From contig NC_079419.1 of NCBI RefSeq assembly GCF_026213295.1, positions 20,159,975 through 20,223,974 on the forward strand: a stretch of DNA of 64,000 bases, given 5' to 3'. The translations under genes were made by a program, and so were the position numbers. Position 1 is the first letter of the stretch. The number at the start of each line of letters is the position of its first letter. Source of the stretch: Gadus chalcogrammus (taxonomy: Eukaryota; Chordata; Actinopteri; Gadiformes; Gadidae). Positions 43,240-55,753 of the stretch are shown here, piece by piece. The notes beneath the pieces are model-generated. The model worked only from the letters and a program-made list of their open reading frames with translations, made no database searches and was not told the origin of the DNA.

Positions 43240-44568
43240 CAGTGTTAATTTCGTTAACGAAAAATATGACGAAAAATGTTTGTCAACAACCTTTTTTCCG
43301 TGACTAAGACGAGACGTTGACGAGCTAAAAATAGATCTGTGATAATAAAAACGATGACGAAATGTCATTTTGTTTTCGTTGACGAGACGAGACGGGACGA
43401 AAATGTTATTGGTGTGCTATTTGGACATTCAAAATGCACGATATTTTCCAATCAGTACACTCCAGTAAGGTTCTTATGCAACTGTTCACTCCTCCACTAA
43501 ATAGGACGGACCTTAGCTACCACTTGGCAACGGGAGGTATGGTCCACTCAGCTATGAGCTAACGTTATGCATTGTACATGATTCGAAATTCTTCCCATCT
43601 TTTATTCCACAGATACTAGGGTCTATAGCACATAACCGCGTTGTCTGATTACAGTTTAATTCATTTTTCACAATTTACCGGCTCTCGTTTTGAAGAAAAT
43701 CACCGCGCCATTCGTTTCAATGGGAATTGCCACGGTCTATACTTCAACATAAGGTGGACTTTGAAATTCGTCCCAGCCTTTATACCCAAGATACTATAGG
43801 GTTTATAGCATATAACCGCGTTTTCTGATTACAGTTTAATGCATTTTTCACAATTTACCAGCTATCGTTTTGAAGGCTGAACAGACAAGAGTACTAAAGT
43901 GTGACGTCACGTTTCGAGAGCAACAGATTTTCGGTTCTACACAAACCAAATTAACAAGGGGAAATCCTATGCCACACAAACCTTTTATAAAGGAACAATC
44001 TTTTTGCGAATTGATTTGTGAGTTTGCTTTACCAATGATGTAAGTAATATTAAGAATAGATTGTCTTCATATAAAAAAAAAAACGAAACTAAACTAACGT
44101 TTACAAACTTTTCCTTTTAATACCCCAGGGGAATACATGAACGCCTCGACATTTTTCGATTGGTAGTGATTTTCACCTCTTGAAATTGATTTATTTTAAT
44201 TTTGAAAGAAACAACACATGGAAGCAATGGAGAACGCCATCTCTCGTTCGGTTGTTTAGAACTGAAAATCCGGTTGCCAGGACAACGTAACGTTTTCACT
44301 TTAGTACTCTATTTGAGTGGAACAACTTAGCAGGTGTCCATATAGCCTATATAGGGGTAGCCTAATTGAACTAGTTTAAAAAGAGAAAACATTTTGACTA
44401 AAAGTAATGACTAAAAGTTGACTAAAATGTAAGGACTTTTCGTCGACTAAAACTAGACTAAAACTACAAAGGAAAACAATGACTAAAATGTGACTAAATA
44501 TACTAAGCATTTTCGTCAAAAGACTAAGACGAAGACTAAATCTAAAATAGCTGACAAAATTAACACTG
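43240..44568. mobile_element. non-autonomous hAT element, 1329 bp
   Basis: Ends CAGTGTTAATTTCGTTAACG and GACAAAATTAACACTG, with a perfect 8-bp duplication GGCCACAC (43232-43239, 44569-44576). GACTAAAA/TTTTCGTC motifs crowd both ends. No transposase is seen. It interrupts a repeat that starts GGTACGGCCACACCAA (another copy starts at 50374). Confidence 0.9.
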
Positions 44569-44576
44569 GGCCACAC

Positions 44577-44729
44577 CAAGCGCGTTACTCGCGTTGGATA
44601 ACGCATGTAACGCGCCTAACTTGACGCTTGATCATTGTGTGTCAAAAAAATTGTTCAACGCGCCTAACGCGCCTGTGGCTGCGCTGGATTTAGGAAGGAA
44701 ACCCAAACGCCGCCGTGTTTGGGTGCATG
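44577..44729. other. fragment of the CGCGTTACTCGCGTT repeat
   Basis: Continuation of the repeat interrupted by the hAT MITE: CAAGCGCGTTACTCGCGTTG and several AACGCGCCTAAC units up to the Gypsy insertion. A related inverted block is at 50348-50419. Confidence 0.5.
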
Positions 44730-45087
44730 TGTCATGGCCACTATTGTGGTGCTGTGTATTCTGCTCCTGTGTTGGCCACGCCCCCTGTCTGTCTCTGCCT
44801 TGCCTGCCACTCAACTGCTCACACCTGGCCTGCATCGTCTCATCAACTCCCCTACAAATACACCTGGTTTCCCTGCAGTCATCGCCAGATCGTACTTCGT
44901 GTTACCGTGTTTTTGGATCATCACCTCCAGCCTGCAGTCTTCACTCCCTCCAGCCCGATACGCCCCACTCCAACCAACCTCCTGCTTCACTCAACCCCAG
45001 AACTAAATAAACCTGTTCACCGTCACTCCAACTCCTGTCCCGTCATGTGTTCTGCTCTTGAGTCCAGCAGCTAACGCTACCCTAACA
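44730..45087 (+). repeat. 5' LTR
   Basis: TGTCATGGCC...CCTAACA, 358 bp. It contains CTACAAATACACC (weak TATA) and AATAAACCTG (polyadenylation-type signal). It differs from the 3' LTR by a few substitutions and two small compensating indels near 44998 and 45044. Confidence 0.95.
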
Positions 45088-45104
45088 GAACGATCTGGCC
45101 AACA

Positions 45105-45991
45105 ATGGACCCCGCGGACATGGACTCCTTCCGCCAAGCTCTCTCCACTCAAGGCGCCCGGGTTGGGAACACAGCCAAGCTCTCCGGGAAATGATGGAGG
45201 CTTTTAAAGACCTCTCTACCCGGGTCACGCAGATGGGCGCCCAACTGGACTTACTGGTCTCCCACACCACGACTTCCCCGCCGGCAACGGTACCAGCCCC
45301 TGTTCCTGCTCCCCTGGCTCAGCCGTCACAGACCCGTGAGCCTTTAATTCCTGCTCCTGAGCGCTATGCTGGGGACATGGGGACATGTAGGGCGTTTTTA
45401 ATCCAGTGTTCCTTAGTTTTTGATCAGCAACCTCTTACCTACCCAACTGATTGGTCAAGAATTGCTTTTGTTTTTGGTTTGCTTAAGGGAAATGCTCTAG
45501 CGTGGGCATCTGCATTGTGGGACAGTGGATCCCGAGCTGGTGATAACTTAGATTTATTTGTTTCTGAGATGAGGAGGGTTTTCGACCACCCAGTCGAGGG
45601 AGGGGACGCCGCCAAGCGGCTTATGTCCCTACGACAGGGCTCCCGCAGTGTAGCCGAATTTTCCGTGGAGTTTAGGACAGTAGCAGCCAACTCGGGCTGG
45701 AACGACCAGTCACTACGAGGTCTTTTTCTTTCCTGCCTTAATGAGCCAATTAAAGATGAGCTAGCTACTAGGGATGAGGCAGACAGCCTTGAGGAAGTAA
45801 TCTCCCTCTCCATCCGGCTGGATAACCGCCTCCGTGAGCGGCGTAGGGAAAGGGCTAGCCGTCCCATGTCTTCAGCATTCTCTGGTCCCTCTCTTCCACA
45901 CCTACCGAGAGCTGCTCTCCCCCAACCTGTGCCACGAGCATTATCTGAAGGGGAGCCCATGCAGCTGGGGCGCACCCGACTGAACGGATAA
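45105..45991 (+). pseudogene. Gypsy gag
   Basis: An ATG at 45105 opens a short frame ending at 45194. The main gag frame runs 45191-45991, offset by a frameshift near 45165. It contains a Pro-rich stretch, then the capsid region PERYAGDMGTCRAFLIQCSL, WSRIAFVFGLLKGNALAWAS, LRQGSRSVAEFSVEFRTVAA and CLNEPIKDELA. It ends EPMQLGRTRL just before the nucleocapsid knuckle, which is in the pol frame at about 46015-46050 with Tyr where the zinc-binding His is expected. Confidence 0.8.
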
Positions 45992-48900
45992 GGACCGGAC
46001 CGTTTGTCTGTATTGTGCCCTGCCCGGATATTCCATCTCCGCCTGCCCCTCGCTGCCAAAAGACGAGGCTCAGCTGTGAACGTTGGGGCCCTGTTGAGTC
46101 ACACCTCGTCCTTCCCAGTCCCCAACGGTTCACGCACCCAGCTGGATGCTACTGTCCTGTCCCTCGGCCACCCCCTTTCGGTGTCCTCCATGGTGGATTC
46201 TGGGGCTGCTGAGAATTGTATTGATTCTGGGTTTGCTTCCCGAGTTGGCATTGCGTTGGAACAGCTCCCCTCTCCCTTAAACGCAAACGCCTTGGGCGGC
46301 CAACACCTTGCCCGCATTACTCACCATACGAAGCCCCTGGAATTGATTGTTTCGGGAAACCACCATGAGACTCTGTTTTTGGTCATCCTGTCCCCTCTGA
46401 CTCCCTTGGTCCTTGGTCACCCCTGGCTCAAGCGGCACAATCCCCAGTTCGACTGGTCTGCCTGCAAGGTGGTGAGTTGGAGCGCCTTTTGTCATTCGAT
46501 CTGCTTAAAATCTGCCCTGTCCCCTCATCCAAGGAACCCCCCGACCTGTCGTTAGTACCCCCTGAATATCACGACATTGGAGAGGTGTTCAGCAAGTGTC
46601 GTGCACTTTCCTTGCCTCCCCATCGTTCCTATGACTGCGCCATTGAGCTCCTCCCCGGTGCCCCTTTGCCCAGTAGTCGCCTGTACAACTTGTCCCGCCC
46701 TGAAAGGGCGCCATGGAGGGGTATATCCAGGATTCGCTCTCTTCTGGCCTCATTAGGCCATCGTCTTCTCCCGTTGGTGCAGGTTTTTTTTTTGTTACCA
46801 AGAAGGATAAGTCTCTTCGCCCCTGTATTGATTTCCGTGGTCTCAATAACATCACTGTTAAAAATAAGTATGCCTTGCCCCTCATCAGTTCCGCGTTCGA
46901 GCCTCTGCAGGGCGCCACTATCTTTTCTAAACTGGACCTACGCAATGCATACCACCTGGTGCGTATCCGTAAGGGAGTTGAGTGGAAGACTGCCTTTAAC
47001 ACCCCCCTTGGCCACTTCGAGTACCTTGTAATGCCCTTCGGTCTGACGAATGCCCCCGCTGTGTTCCAGAACCTGGTCAATGACGTACTCCGGGACTTCC
47101 TCAACTGCTCTGTCTTCGTCTATATAGAAGACATCCTCATTTTTTCCCGCAACAAGGAGGAACACGTCCATCATGTGAGGCAGGTTCTCCAGCGGCTGCT
47201 GGAGAATAAACTCTATGTAAAGGCTGAGAAGTGCGAGTTCGGTGCAACCTCTGTTTCCTTCCTCGGTTACATCATTGAGAGCGGGCAGGTGAGGACCTGT
47301 CCAGAGAAGATCAAGGCGGTGGCAGAATGGACCGTTCCCGGGACACGCAAGAAGCTTCAGCAGTTTCTCGGTTTCGCCAAATTCTACCGGAGGTTCATCC
47401 GCGACTACAGCAGGGTTGCAGCTCCTCTCACTCGCCTCACCTCTCCCGCAATCCCATATGCCTGGACACCAGAGGCGGATGTTGCCTTTTCGAGGCTCAA
47501 AGGACTATTCTCATCCGCCCCTATTTTGATCCAACCTGACACCTCCAGGCAGTTCATAATGGAAGTCGATGCCTCTGACACTGGAGTGGGGGCCGTTCTG
47601 TCCCAACGTGCTCCTGTTGATGAGAAGATTCATCCCTGCGCCTTCTTCTCTCGCCGGCTATCACCTGCTGAGCGCAACTATGAGCTGGCAACAGAGAGCT
47701 GCTTGCGGTGAAGCTGGCATTGGAGGAGTGGCGGCACTGGCTGGAGGGGGCAGAACAGCCGTTTGTGGTTTGGACCGACCACAAGAATCTGTCTAACTTA
47801 CAGACAGCAAAACACCTAAACTCCCGCCAGGCCCGGTGTTTTTTTGGGCGGTTCAAATTCGTCCTCACCTACCGTCCGGGATCCCGGAACATCAAGCCGG
47901 ATGCCCTCTCTCGTCAGTTTTTCTCTGAGAACTCGCCGGCTCCACCGGACACCATCCTCTCTTCTTCCTGCCTCAAGGTGGCGGCTGTCACCTGGGAGAT
48001 TGAGTCCCTTGTCCGGAGGGCCCAAACTTCTGAACCGGATCCGGGTAACGGCCCCCCAAATCTCCTTTTTGTCCCTAGCTCTGCTCGCTCCCAAGTTCTG
48101 CTGTGGTGTCATACGTCTCACTTTGCCTGTCACCCTGGCGTGAATCGCACCCTGTCCCTCCTGAAGCGGCACTTTTGGTGGCAAACAATGGACGCCGACA
48201 CACGGTCGTTCGTCCATGCCTGCACGGTGTGTGCTCGGGCCAAGTCCTCCCACCAACCCGCTGCTGGCCTGCTACGTCCCCTCCCAATCCCGGGTCGGCC
48301 CTGGTCTCACATTGGCCTTGATTTTGTAACCGGTCTTCCCCCCTCTAATGGCCACACTGTCATTCTCACTGTCGTGGACCGGTTTTCCAAGGCTGCTCAC
48401 TTTATTGCCCTCCCCAAGCTCCCGACTGCCTCTGAGACCGCCCAGCTGAAACCGCCTCCACGGGATCCCTGCCGACCTCGTCTCTGACCGTGGTCCCCAA
48501 TTCATTTCTCAGGTCTGGAAGGCCTTCTTTCGGGCGTTGGGGGCCTCAGTCAGCCTGTCTTCTGGTTTCCACCCACAGACGAATGGGCAGGCAGAGAGAG
48601 CGAACCAGGACCTGGGAACACAACTCATTACCCAGTGCAGCTACTGGCATGTCCCCTTTTGAGTGCTCCCTTGGCTATCTGCCGCCCTTGTTCCCCGCTC
48701 AGGAGGAAGACATCTCTGTTCCCTCTGTTCAGCACCATCTCCGCCGTTGCCGCAGTGGGTGGAAGGACGCGCGTGCCGCTCTGCTGAGCAGAACCGGCGA
48801 ATCGCTGACCGTCGCAGAGTTCCCGCTCCTGCTTATCGAGTGGGTCAGCAGGTATGGCTTTCCTCAAGGGACCTCCCACTTCAGACTGGCTCTAAAAAAC

Positions 48901-49283
48901 TAACCCCTCGCTTTGTGGGCCCCTTCCCTATTGATGCCATCATCAATCCGTCTGCCGTAAGGCTCAAGCTGCCTCGGGCTATGCGTGTTCACCCCACGTT
49001 TCATGTCTCTCGGGTAAAACCAGTCTCCCACAGCCCTCTCTGCCCCCCAGCCGCTCCCCCCCCTCCTCCCCGTTTGATTGATGACCACCCGGCTTTCACC
49101 GTCCAGCGGTTACTGGACGTACGTCGCCGGGGTAGGGGTTTTCAATACCTTGCAGATTGGGAGGGATATGGGCCCGAGGAGAGGAGCTGGATTTCGCGGG
49201 GACTCATCCTCGACCCCTCTCTCATTCTGGATTTTCATCGGGCTCACCCTGAGAAGCCTAGGCCGCCAAGAGGCGTCCGTTGA
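45992..49283 (+). pseudogene. Gypsy pol: protease, RT, RNase H, integrase, chromodomain
   Basis: Protease MVDSGAAENCID (46190-46225, catalytic DSG) and [16 protein letters not shown]. Frame change near 46470, then linker, and another near 46710. RT (46713-47711): [38 protein letters not shown], where the first Asp of the active site is Glu. RNase [15 protein letters not shown]; frameshift near 47690. Integrase (47708-48900): HHCC region [13 protein letters not shown]...CTVCARAK, first Asp GLDFVTGLP, second Asp SDRGPQF (shifted frame, 48485), Glu in [12 protein letters not shown]. An apparent deletion follows near 48625. The C-terminus has a chromodomain, [20 protein letters not shown], with [11 protein letters not shown], ending at 49283. 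Confidence 0.85.
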
Positions 49284-49293
49284 GGGGGAGGTC
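49281..49293 (+). other. polypurine tract
   Basis: TGAGGGGGAGGTC directly precedes the 3' LTR. The pol stop codon lies within it. Confidence 0.8.
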
Positions 49294-49294
49294 C

Positions 49295-49652
49295 TGTCAT
49301 GGCCACTGTTGTGGTGCTGTGTATTCTGCTCCTGTGTTGGCCACGCCCCCTGTCTGTCTCTGCCTTGCCTGCCACTCAACTGCTCACACCTGGCCTGCAT
49401 CGTCTCATCAACTCCCCTACAAATACACCTGGTTTCCCTGCAGTCATCGCCAGATCGTACTTCGTGTTACCGTGTTTTTGGATCATCACCTCCAGCCTGC
49501 AGTCTTCACTCCCTCCAGCCCGATACGCCCCACTCCAACCAACCTCCTGCTTCACTCCTAGCTGAACTAAATAAACCTGTTCACCGTCACTCCAACTCCT
49601 GTCCCGTCTCTATGTTCTGCTCTTGGGTCCAGCAGCTAACGCTACCCTAACA
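49295..49652 (+). repeat. 3' LTR
   Basis: 358 bp, TGTCATGGCC...CCTAACA, followed by the GCATG duplication. Confidence 0.95.
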
Positions 49653-49657
49653 GCATG

Positions 49658-49839
49658 ATAGAGTTTAGATCGGGTTAGATTAAATAATATCGGATATAAA
49701 TATCAATAATCGGGTTAAATAACTTCACACGGTGTGTCTGGTGTGTTTCCAGCATTCGTAGTGTTGAAGAGCAGGTGCCATGCCGTAATTCCGACACCTC
49801 ATTGTTCCGACGTCTCAATGGTCCGAAATATTTCCCGGA
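49658..49839. other. no gene recognised
   Basis: Contains a segment (AATAACTTCACACGGTGTGTC..., about 49718-49780) related to 38983-39050, i.e. a dispersed repeat. Confidence 0.45.
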
Positions 49840-50284
49840 CCATTAGGCTACATCAGACCAACCCTTTTTAGATTTGCGCCGGGCGCAAGAGTAATTTTTC
49901 TCACTTGTGTTTCAGACCATTAAAATAGGGCCCCATGTGTGTTTTTTTAATTATTTTAAAGAAGTTGCCAAGAGGGGACTTGAATCCTTAAGCCATATTT
50001 ACATATCAAAGAAGGGACTCCATTCAATGCAGCAGGGGAGCTGTCTGTGCCTATTATTTCACTCAATGAGTCTTTGCCAACTGCAACTCAACAAAAACAG
50101 ATTGTTAAACTTTCGTTTTAGCAACATCAAAAACATTTCTCTTTGATTAAAATATTATTTATTCCACAAATTGTGAATAAATAATGCTTTACCTGCAAAT
50201 GAGAACTTGCTTTACGGCATTATATCAAGGACTGCAGTTATTTACTTTAGACTTTAAATAAATATGTTCTTCGAGATTGATTGT
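49840..50284 (+). repeat. large inverted duplication, left arm
   Basis: The reverse complement of this ~445-bp arm reappears at 50902-51404, almost unchanged apart from a ~60-bp block (GCGCCGGTAAAATAGC...) missing here. The arm contains the AATAGGGCCCCATG terminus of the element starting at 51249, so the duplication copied that junction. Confidence 0.9.
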
Positions 50285-50901
50285 TACTTTTGCTAGCATT
50301 ACATACTTTTGCTAGCATTGCATAGGGAACCATTGCAGAAATGCCGATTTTCAACGCCCCAAACGCGAGTAAAGGTACGGCCACACCAACCGCGTTACTC
50401 GCGTTTGGGGCGTCGAAAATTTGTGCGTTTCGGAAGGTTGATTTCCTTGGTAATATGGACAAGGTCATAAGAAAAAAATACTTAACTTAACGAGGGCTGT
50501 CAATCAATTAAAATATTTAATCAAGATTAATGGCATGATTGTCCATAGTTAACTCTCAAATTGCAAATTAATCACACAGGTTTAAACTGGCCTAAATATA
50601 TCTTTAAAGGATGTTTTTCAAGTTTGTATTATTCTTATAAACATGGGAGTGGACAATATGTTTGCTTTATAAAAATTTCAACTGGTTGCGGAAACATTTC
50701 TGACAATTGTGGGATCTGTGATTCACGTAAATAGAATATTTTTTCTCTTCAAGATAGATTCCAGAGCATTTATTTTTATACACAACTTAAATTTAACTAG
50801 AAGGTCCCCTCTTGTACAGTTAAGACCGACAGAAGCAACAGTGATATTCAATTATAGATAAGGCTATCGGAGCAAAATAAAAGAAGAAATTAATGTAGTG
50901 T
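50285..50901. other. spacer of the inverted duplication
   Basis: Includes a GC-rich inverted repeat (50348-50419) and a hAT-like end GAGGGCTGTCAATCAATTAA at about 50490 without a partner. The rest is AT-rich and unassigned. Confidence 0.5.
50348..50419. repeat. GC-rich inverted repeat
   Basis: TTTTCAACGCCCCAAACGCG and CGCGTTTGGGGCGTCGAAAA face each other across GGTACGGCCACACC, the start motif also seen at 43229. Confidence 0.8.
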
Positions 50902-51404
50902 AATCAATCTCGAAGAACATATTTATTTAAAGTCTAAAGTAAATAACTGCAGTCCTTGATATAATGCCGTAAAGCAAGTTCTCATTTGCAGGTAAAGCAT
51001 TATTTATTCACAATTTGTGGAATAAATAATATTTTAATCACAGAGAATTGTTTTTGATGTTGCTAAAACGAAAGTTTAACAATCTGTTTTTGTTGAGTTG
51101 CAGTTGGCAAAGACTCATTGAGTGAAATAATAGGCACAGACAGCTCCCCTGCTGCATTGAATGGAGTCCCTTCTTTGATATGTAAATATGGCTTAAGGAT
51201 TCAAGTCCCCTCTTGGCAACTTCTTTAAAATAATTTAAAAAACACATGGGGCCCTATTTTAACGGTCTGAAACACAAGTGAGAAGCACCAAGCGCAAGTA
51301 GCTTTGTGGGCGCTTCTATTGCGATGTTGCTATTTTACCGGCGCAAAAATTACTCTTGCGCCCGGCGCAAATCTAAAAAGGTTTGGTCTGAAGTAGCCTA
51401 ATTA
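50902..51404 (-). repeat. large inverted duplication, right arm
   Basis: Reverse complement of 49840-50284 plus a ~60-bp block absent on the left. Its distal end covers the first ~155 bp of the element at 51249-55750. Confidence 0.9.
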
Positions 51405-51564
51405 CCCGTAGGGGTGGTTTGGGCGTAATGTGCAATAAACCAATGAGAGTGCCAGCTCCCATCCCCTTTAAGAGCCATGAGCGCATTTGAATCTGACGAG
51501 TTGATATTTTGACAGCGCGTCTGCAGTCTCCGAGACGGATGCACATGAATTTCAAACTTCAAAT

Positions 51565-54545
51565 GGCTCAGTTTACTTTACTTTATTATGGATCCCCATT
51601 AGGACTTGCCTCAGCAGCATGGCTATTCTTCCTGGGGTCCTTCACACCCAAAAACACACAACATCATACACAACAACACTACAGATTCACACATACATAG
51701 ACAATAGTTCACTCACAAAAATTCAGAAGAATTTCAGAAATTACAAGTTTACAGTATTATGAATTGCATAATCAAGAGGGAGAAAAGGGTTAAAAACATA
51801 CCAATTACAATGACTGTTCATTTGTGAACATAAATGTACTAATAGTACCAAAAACACAACACAACCACCACTGCTGTTATTCTATCATAGTAAAACACAG
51901 ATCAGTCAAGTTCATGAAATATTGGCAGATACTGTTTTACCCTAATTTTAAATCCTTCTTTTGTAGTGGAGCATCTGATATAACATGGCAGCGAGTTCCA
52001 TCCTACAACAGCTCTGTGCAAAACAGTTTTCATTATAACCGATGACTTCACTATGGGAAAGTTAAACCTTCCTTCTATAGCATGTCTCGTTTGATGTTCA
52101 TGTTGAGGACAGAGATTTAATAACCTTTTATATAATACATTTGGAGTCTGTGTTTCTTTTATGTTTCTGATGAAATTTACCAGACAATAAGTTGACGTTT
52201 GACTTACAGTCAGCCATCTCAGACTATCATGCATGTCTTTTACATTAGTTCTGTAGGAACAATTTAATGCACAACGTGCTACTTTATTTTGAACAACTTG
52301 TAATTTCTTCAAGTCCTTCATTGAGGCACCAGACCAAATAACAAAACAATAATGAAGTTGTGACAGAGCAAGAGCATTTAAGACTTGTCTCATGACATCT
52401 GGTGGCAGACCCTTAGAAACTCTTCTTGTAACAGAGACTGCCCTTCCCATTTTGCTTACGATATTATCAACATGGCTGGACCAGTATAAAGTATGGTTGA
52501 GATTAATCCCTAAAAGTTAGTCTCTTTTACTTGTTTGACGGAAATGTTGTTTATACTTAAATTCAATTTCGGCTCAGATGATAGTTGATTCCTTGTACCA
52601 ATCAATATAGACTTTGTCTTACCAACATTAAGTACAAGTTTGTTGGCCTCTATCCATCTTATTACTAAATGTAATTCATTATCTAAAATCGTATGTATTT
52701 CAACCGTATTTAATCCTGCTACATATATGGTCGAGTCATCAGCATACATTGAGAATTGGGACTTTTGTAAAAGTAAAGGTAGGTCATTTATAAAAATTAA
52801 AAATAATAAGGGACCTAAACAGCTTCCCTGGGGGACTCCACAATTGACATGACTGCAATCTGAAAAACTACCATTAAAAAAAACTCTTTGCTTTCTGTTA
52901 CTTAGGTAACTCTCCATCCAATTTAATCCAGTGCCTGTGAAACCATATTGCTTAAATGTATCTAGTAACAAAAAATGATCTATCAAATCAAAAGCTGCAC
53001 TGAAATCAAGTAAAACAGCCCCCACCAGTCTTCCATTATCAATGCCGCATTGCCAATCTTCAGTCACTGTGTCAAGGCCTTGCATGTAGAATGATCCGGC
53101 CTGTAGGCATGCTGATGTTCTGTATTTAAACCATTTACATCAAAGTAACGCTGTACTTGTTGAAAGATAATTCTCTCCATAATTTTCCTAAGGATGGTAG
53201 CAAGCTTATAGGATGACTATTTGTACCAGAAATGGTGTAGCTGCATATTTTGTAAGTGGAATGATTTTAGCTATCTTCCAAGCCTGAGGACAAGTGCATT
53301 TCTCTATACTCAGATTAATAATCTGGGACAGCACTGTGGTTGGGAATCAAGTTTAGGAATTTAACGTCTAAATTATCAACCCCTGGTGGTCTATTTTTGC
53401 ATTTATTAAGCAGACACTCAACTTCATTAACTGTTACTTTTGCTGGCGAAAATGTACAGTTATTGTTTTCCATGAAGTTTTTAATTAATGTTGTTGATGG
53501 ATTTCAACTTTCTGGATTACTACATTCCACATTTTCTTTTTGTCAATTTCCGCATTATTTATTTTGTTCTTATGAAATAATTGTTTTTTCTTATTGTTTA
53601 GAGCTGTAACATAATTACGTAACTTTCTATAATTTGCAAGTCAGACTCAAAACTTGATATGATCGCTGAATTTTTAGCTTCATCTCTTAATCTCATCAAA
53701 TCTCTCAATTCAGTGTCCAACCAGGGGGATCTTAAATTCCTTACCGTACGCTTCCTTATTGGGGCATGCATCTTATTCAGTACTTGCTTCCAGCATATAT
53801 TTTTAACATCCTCTATAAATGTTTCTTCATTAAATGTTTTCATTAATCTACTGTAGATAATTTTTGGTCCTGATTTTGGAACCTTTGCTTTTCTTACAGT
53901 CACTACAAAATTATGATCATTACACCCCACTGGTACGGATAATGTTTTAGAACATAAATAACTACAGTTTGTAAAAATATGATCAATGCATGTTTCACTT
54001 TTACTACCATCTCTTCTGATACAAACTCTCGTTGGTCTATCAACCATCTGAATCAAATTGCATGTTCTCGCAGTTGATTGTAACTTCTCCTTAAGTGAAC
54101 AGTTAGACGAGTTCCAGTCAATATTGGTATCTCCTAATAAGTAAGTTTCATGACCCAGATCACATACTTGATCTAACATTAACCACATTTGATTCAGATA
54201 ATCCACATTTGCTCTAGGCGGTCTATATACACATCCTATAAGCAGAGGTTTTATATGAGGTAAATTAATTTGCAACCAAATCACTTCAATATCTGCAGCC
54301 ATTAGATCAGGTCTCTTTTTCATAAACTGCTACCCCCCTCCATTTACATTTTTGTCCCTCCTAAAAATTGTGTTACCCTGAATACCCAGTACCTCATCAT
54401 TAAATGTTTCATCCAGGTGGGTTTCTGATATTGCCAATAGATCAATACCTAGAGATAATAATTAAGCAACTTCTATTATTTTATCCCTCAGGCTACAGAT
54501 ATTAATGTGAGCCAATGTAAACCCTTTACTTTTAAAGATTAATTG
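51565..54545 (-). pseudogene. L2-type LINE, near complete but broken
   Basis: Minus strand from about 54540: AHINICSLRDKI and LLAISETHLDETFNDEVLG (endonuclease start). After a stop/shift near 54330 come LIGCVYRPPRANVDYLNQM, YLLGDTNIDWNSS and GCNDHNFVVTVR (53598-54323). RT at 53085-52510: LLDFSAAFDLIDHFLLLDTF, GVPQGSCLGPLLFLIFINDL, FSMYADDSTIYV (intact). The C-terminal region 52450-51902 has LALSQLHYCFVIWSGAS and WNSLPCYIR, stop 51902. The 3' UTR ends with GGACCCCAGGAAGAATAGCC and GGGGATCCATAATAAAG, the fish L2 tail. The fingers region (about 53590-53090) is rearranged. Confidence 0.85.
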
Positions 54546-55434
54546 CAATCATAATAATCTTTGTTTTTAGCATTCAACTTCTTCCCTTTAGTTTGTGAAC
54601 CATTAAACACATAAAATATAGACACATAACACACACATTCACACCGACTCACATGCAACCATACACATACAAATAAAATGTCATACATGCTGTAACCTGA
54701 TATCCCCATCCCCCCAAACCCACTTAATATTAGTAGACAGTACACTAGAGACTGTTTTGGCTCCTTGAGTTGTCTTCAAAATCGAATGTAGCCAATAATA
54801 GCCAAAGGCCTAAGTATAAAAAAACTTAATAATTAGGCCAAATATATGGTCTAATTCACACATGGAATAGCGTTTTCTTCAACAATTTCAGAAATACTGA
54901 GTCCTCAAATAATTTTCGGCAAATCAAACATAACACACATATTATATGCGGTAACTGTGGTTCTATTTAATGGTACAGGCAATACATTATAAACATAGTT
55001 TCTGATCAGTATTGTATGCATTATCGTTATCGACTTGTTTTCCTAATATGCATGTGTCCCCCCGTTATTATACATTGCCATTGAATGTATTATGCGTTAC
55101 GTCACGTGTTTAGTTTGCATATGTTTAAACAGATGGACGCACACACGTGCGCCTGCATTCATTAATTATTTTACACATACACACACGCGTGCCCGCATTC
55201 ATTCATTCTTTTTAATACTCACTCGCGGTAAAACAATGTTCTCTCACGATCAAATACTCATCAATCCTAAAAGTTATGGACATGTACACAATGTCTGTGT
55301 CAAGAAAATGTGTTTGCTGTACGGTGTTTGTAGATGCATTGATTTAAAAGTACAACTTATTACCGCTGTATCAGCTGTTCTTTCCCAAATAATTTACCAA
55401 GAATGTGTGGTTAGGTAGATGAAAGAAGCAAAGT
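54546..55434. other. non-coding part of the GGGCCC element
   Basis: Contains imperfect CA/CACG-rich patches (about 54616-54680 and 55138-55190). No frame of interest. Confidence 0.45.
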
Positions 55435-55753
55435 GTATGCGCGAGGTGCACAAGCAACATTATGTATGCGCCCTTAAAATAGCATCTGAACAACGGGCCA
55501 CTGACTTTAAACCAGGTATTTCCTGGTTTGTGGCGCAAGTGATTTCTGAAACTGCCAAATAGCACCAGGGAACGTTTGCGCCAGAACACGCCTCCTCCTT
55601 TCGCCGAACCAACCCTTGGGGCGCAAGATCATTCCCTAATTTACCAATGCGTGGCGCAGGAGGGAAAAGAACGCTCTGCGCCTGTTGCAAACTAGCAACG
55701 ACACATGCGCCAGTAAGAAAGTCAATGGCGCCGGATGCAAGATAGGGCCCATG

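Larger units (their letters stand above)
44730..49652 (+). mobile_element. Ty3/Gypsy chromovirus-type LTR retrotransposon, 4.9 kb
   Basis: Two LTRs of exactly 358 bp (44730-45087, 49295-49652) are very similar and flanked by a perfect 5-bp duplication GCATG (44725-44729, 49653-49657). The interior holds gag and pol with protease, RT, RNase H, integrase and a C-terminal chromodomain. The coding frame is broken at several places (see gag and pol), so the copy is not autonomous. Intact ends and LTR similarity suggest a fairly recent insertion. Confidence 0.95.
51249..55750. mobile_element. GGGCCCTAT-ended DNA element hosting an L2 LINE
   Basis: Left end GGGCCCTATTTTAACGGTCT and right end GCCGGATGCAAGATAGGGCCC. 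ATG on both sides (51246-51248, 55751-55753) fits a 3-bp duplication. GCGCAAGTG/GGCGCAA motifs are frequent near both ends. The interior from about 51565 to 54545 is an L2-type LINE; the remainder is non-coding. Probably a PIF/Harbinger-type non-autonomous element. Confidence 0.7.
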
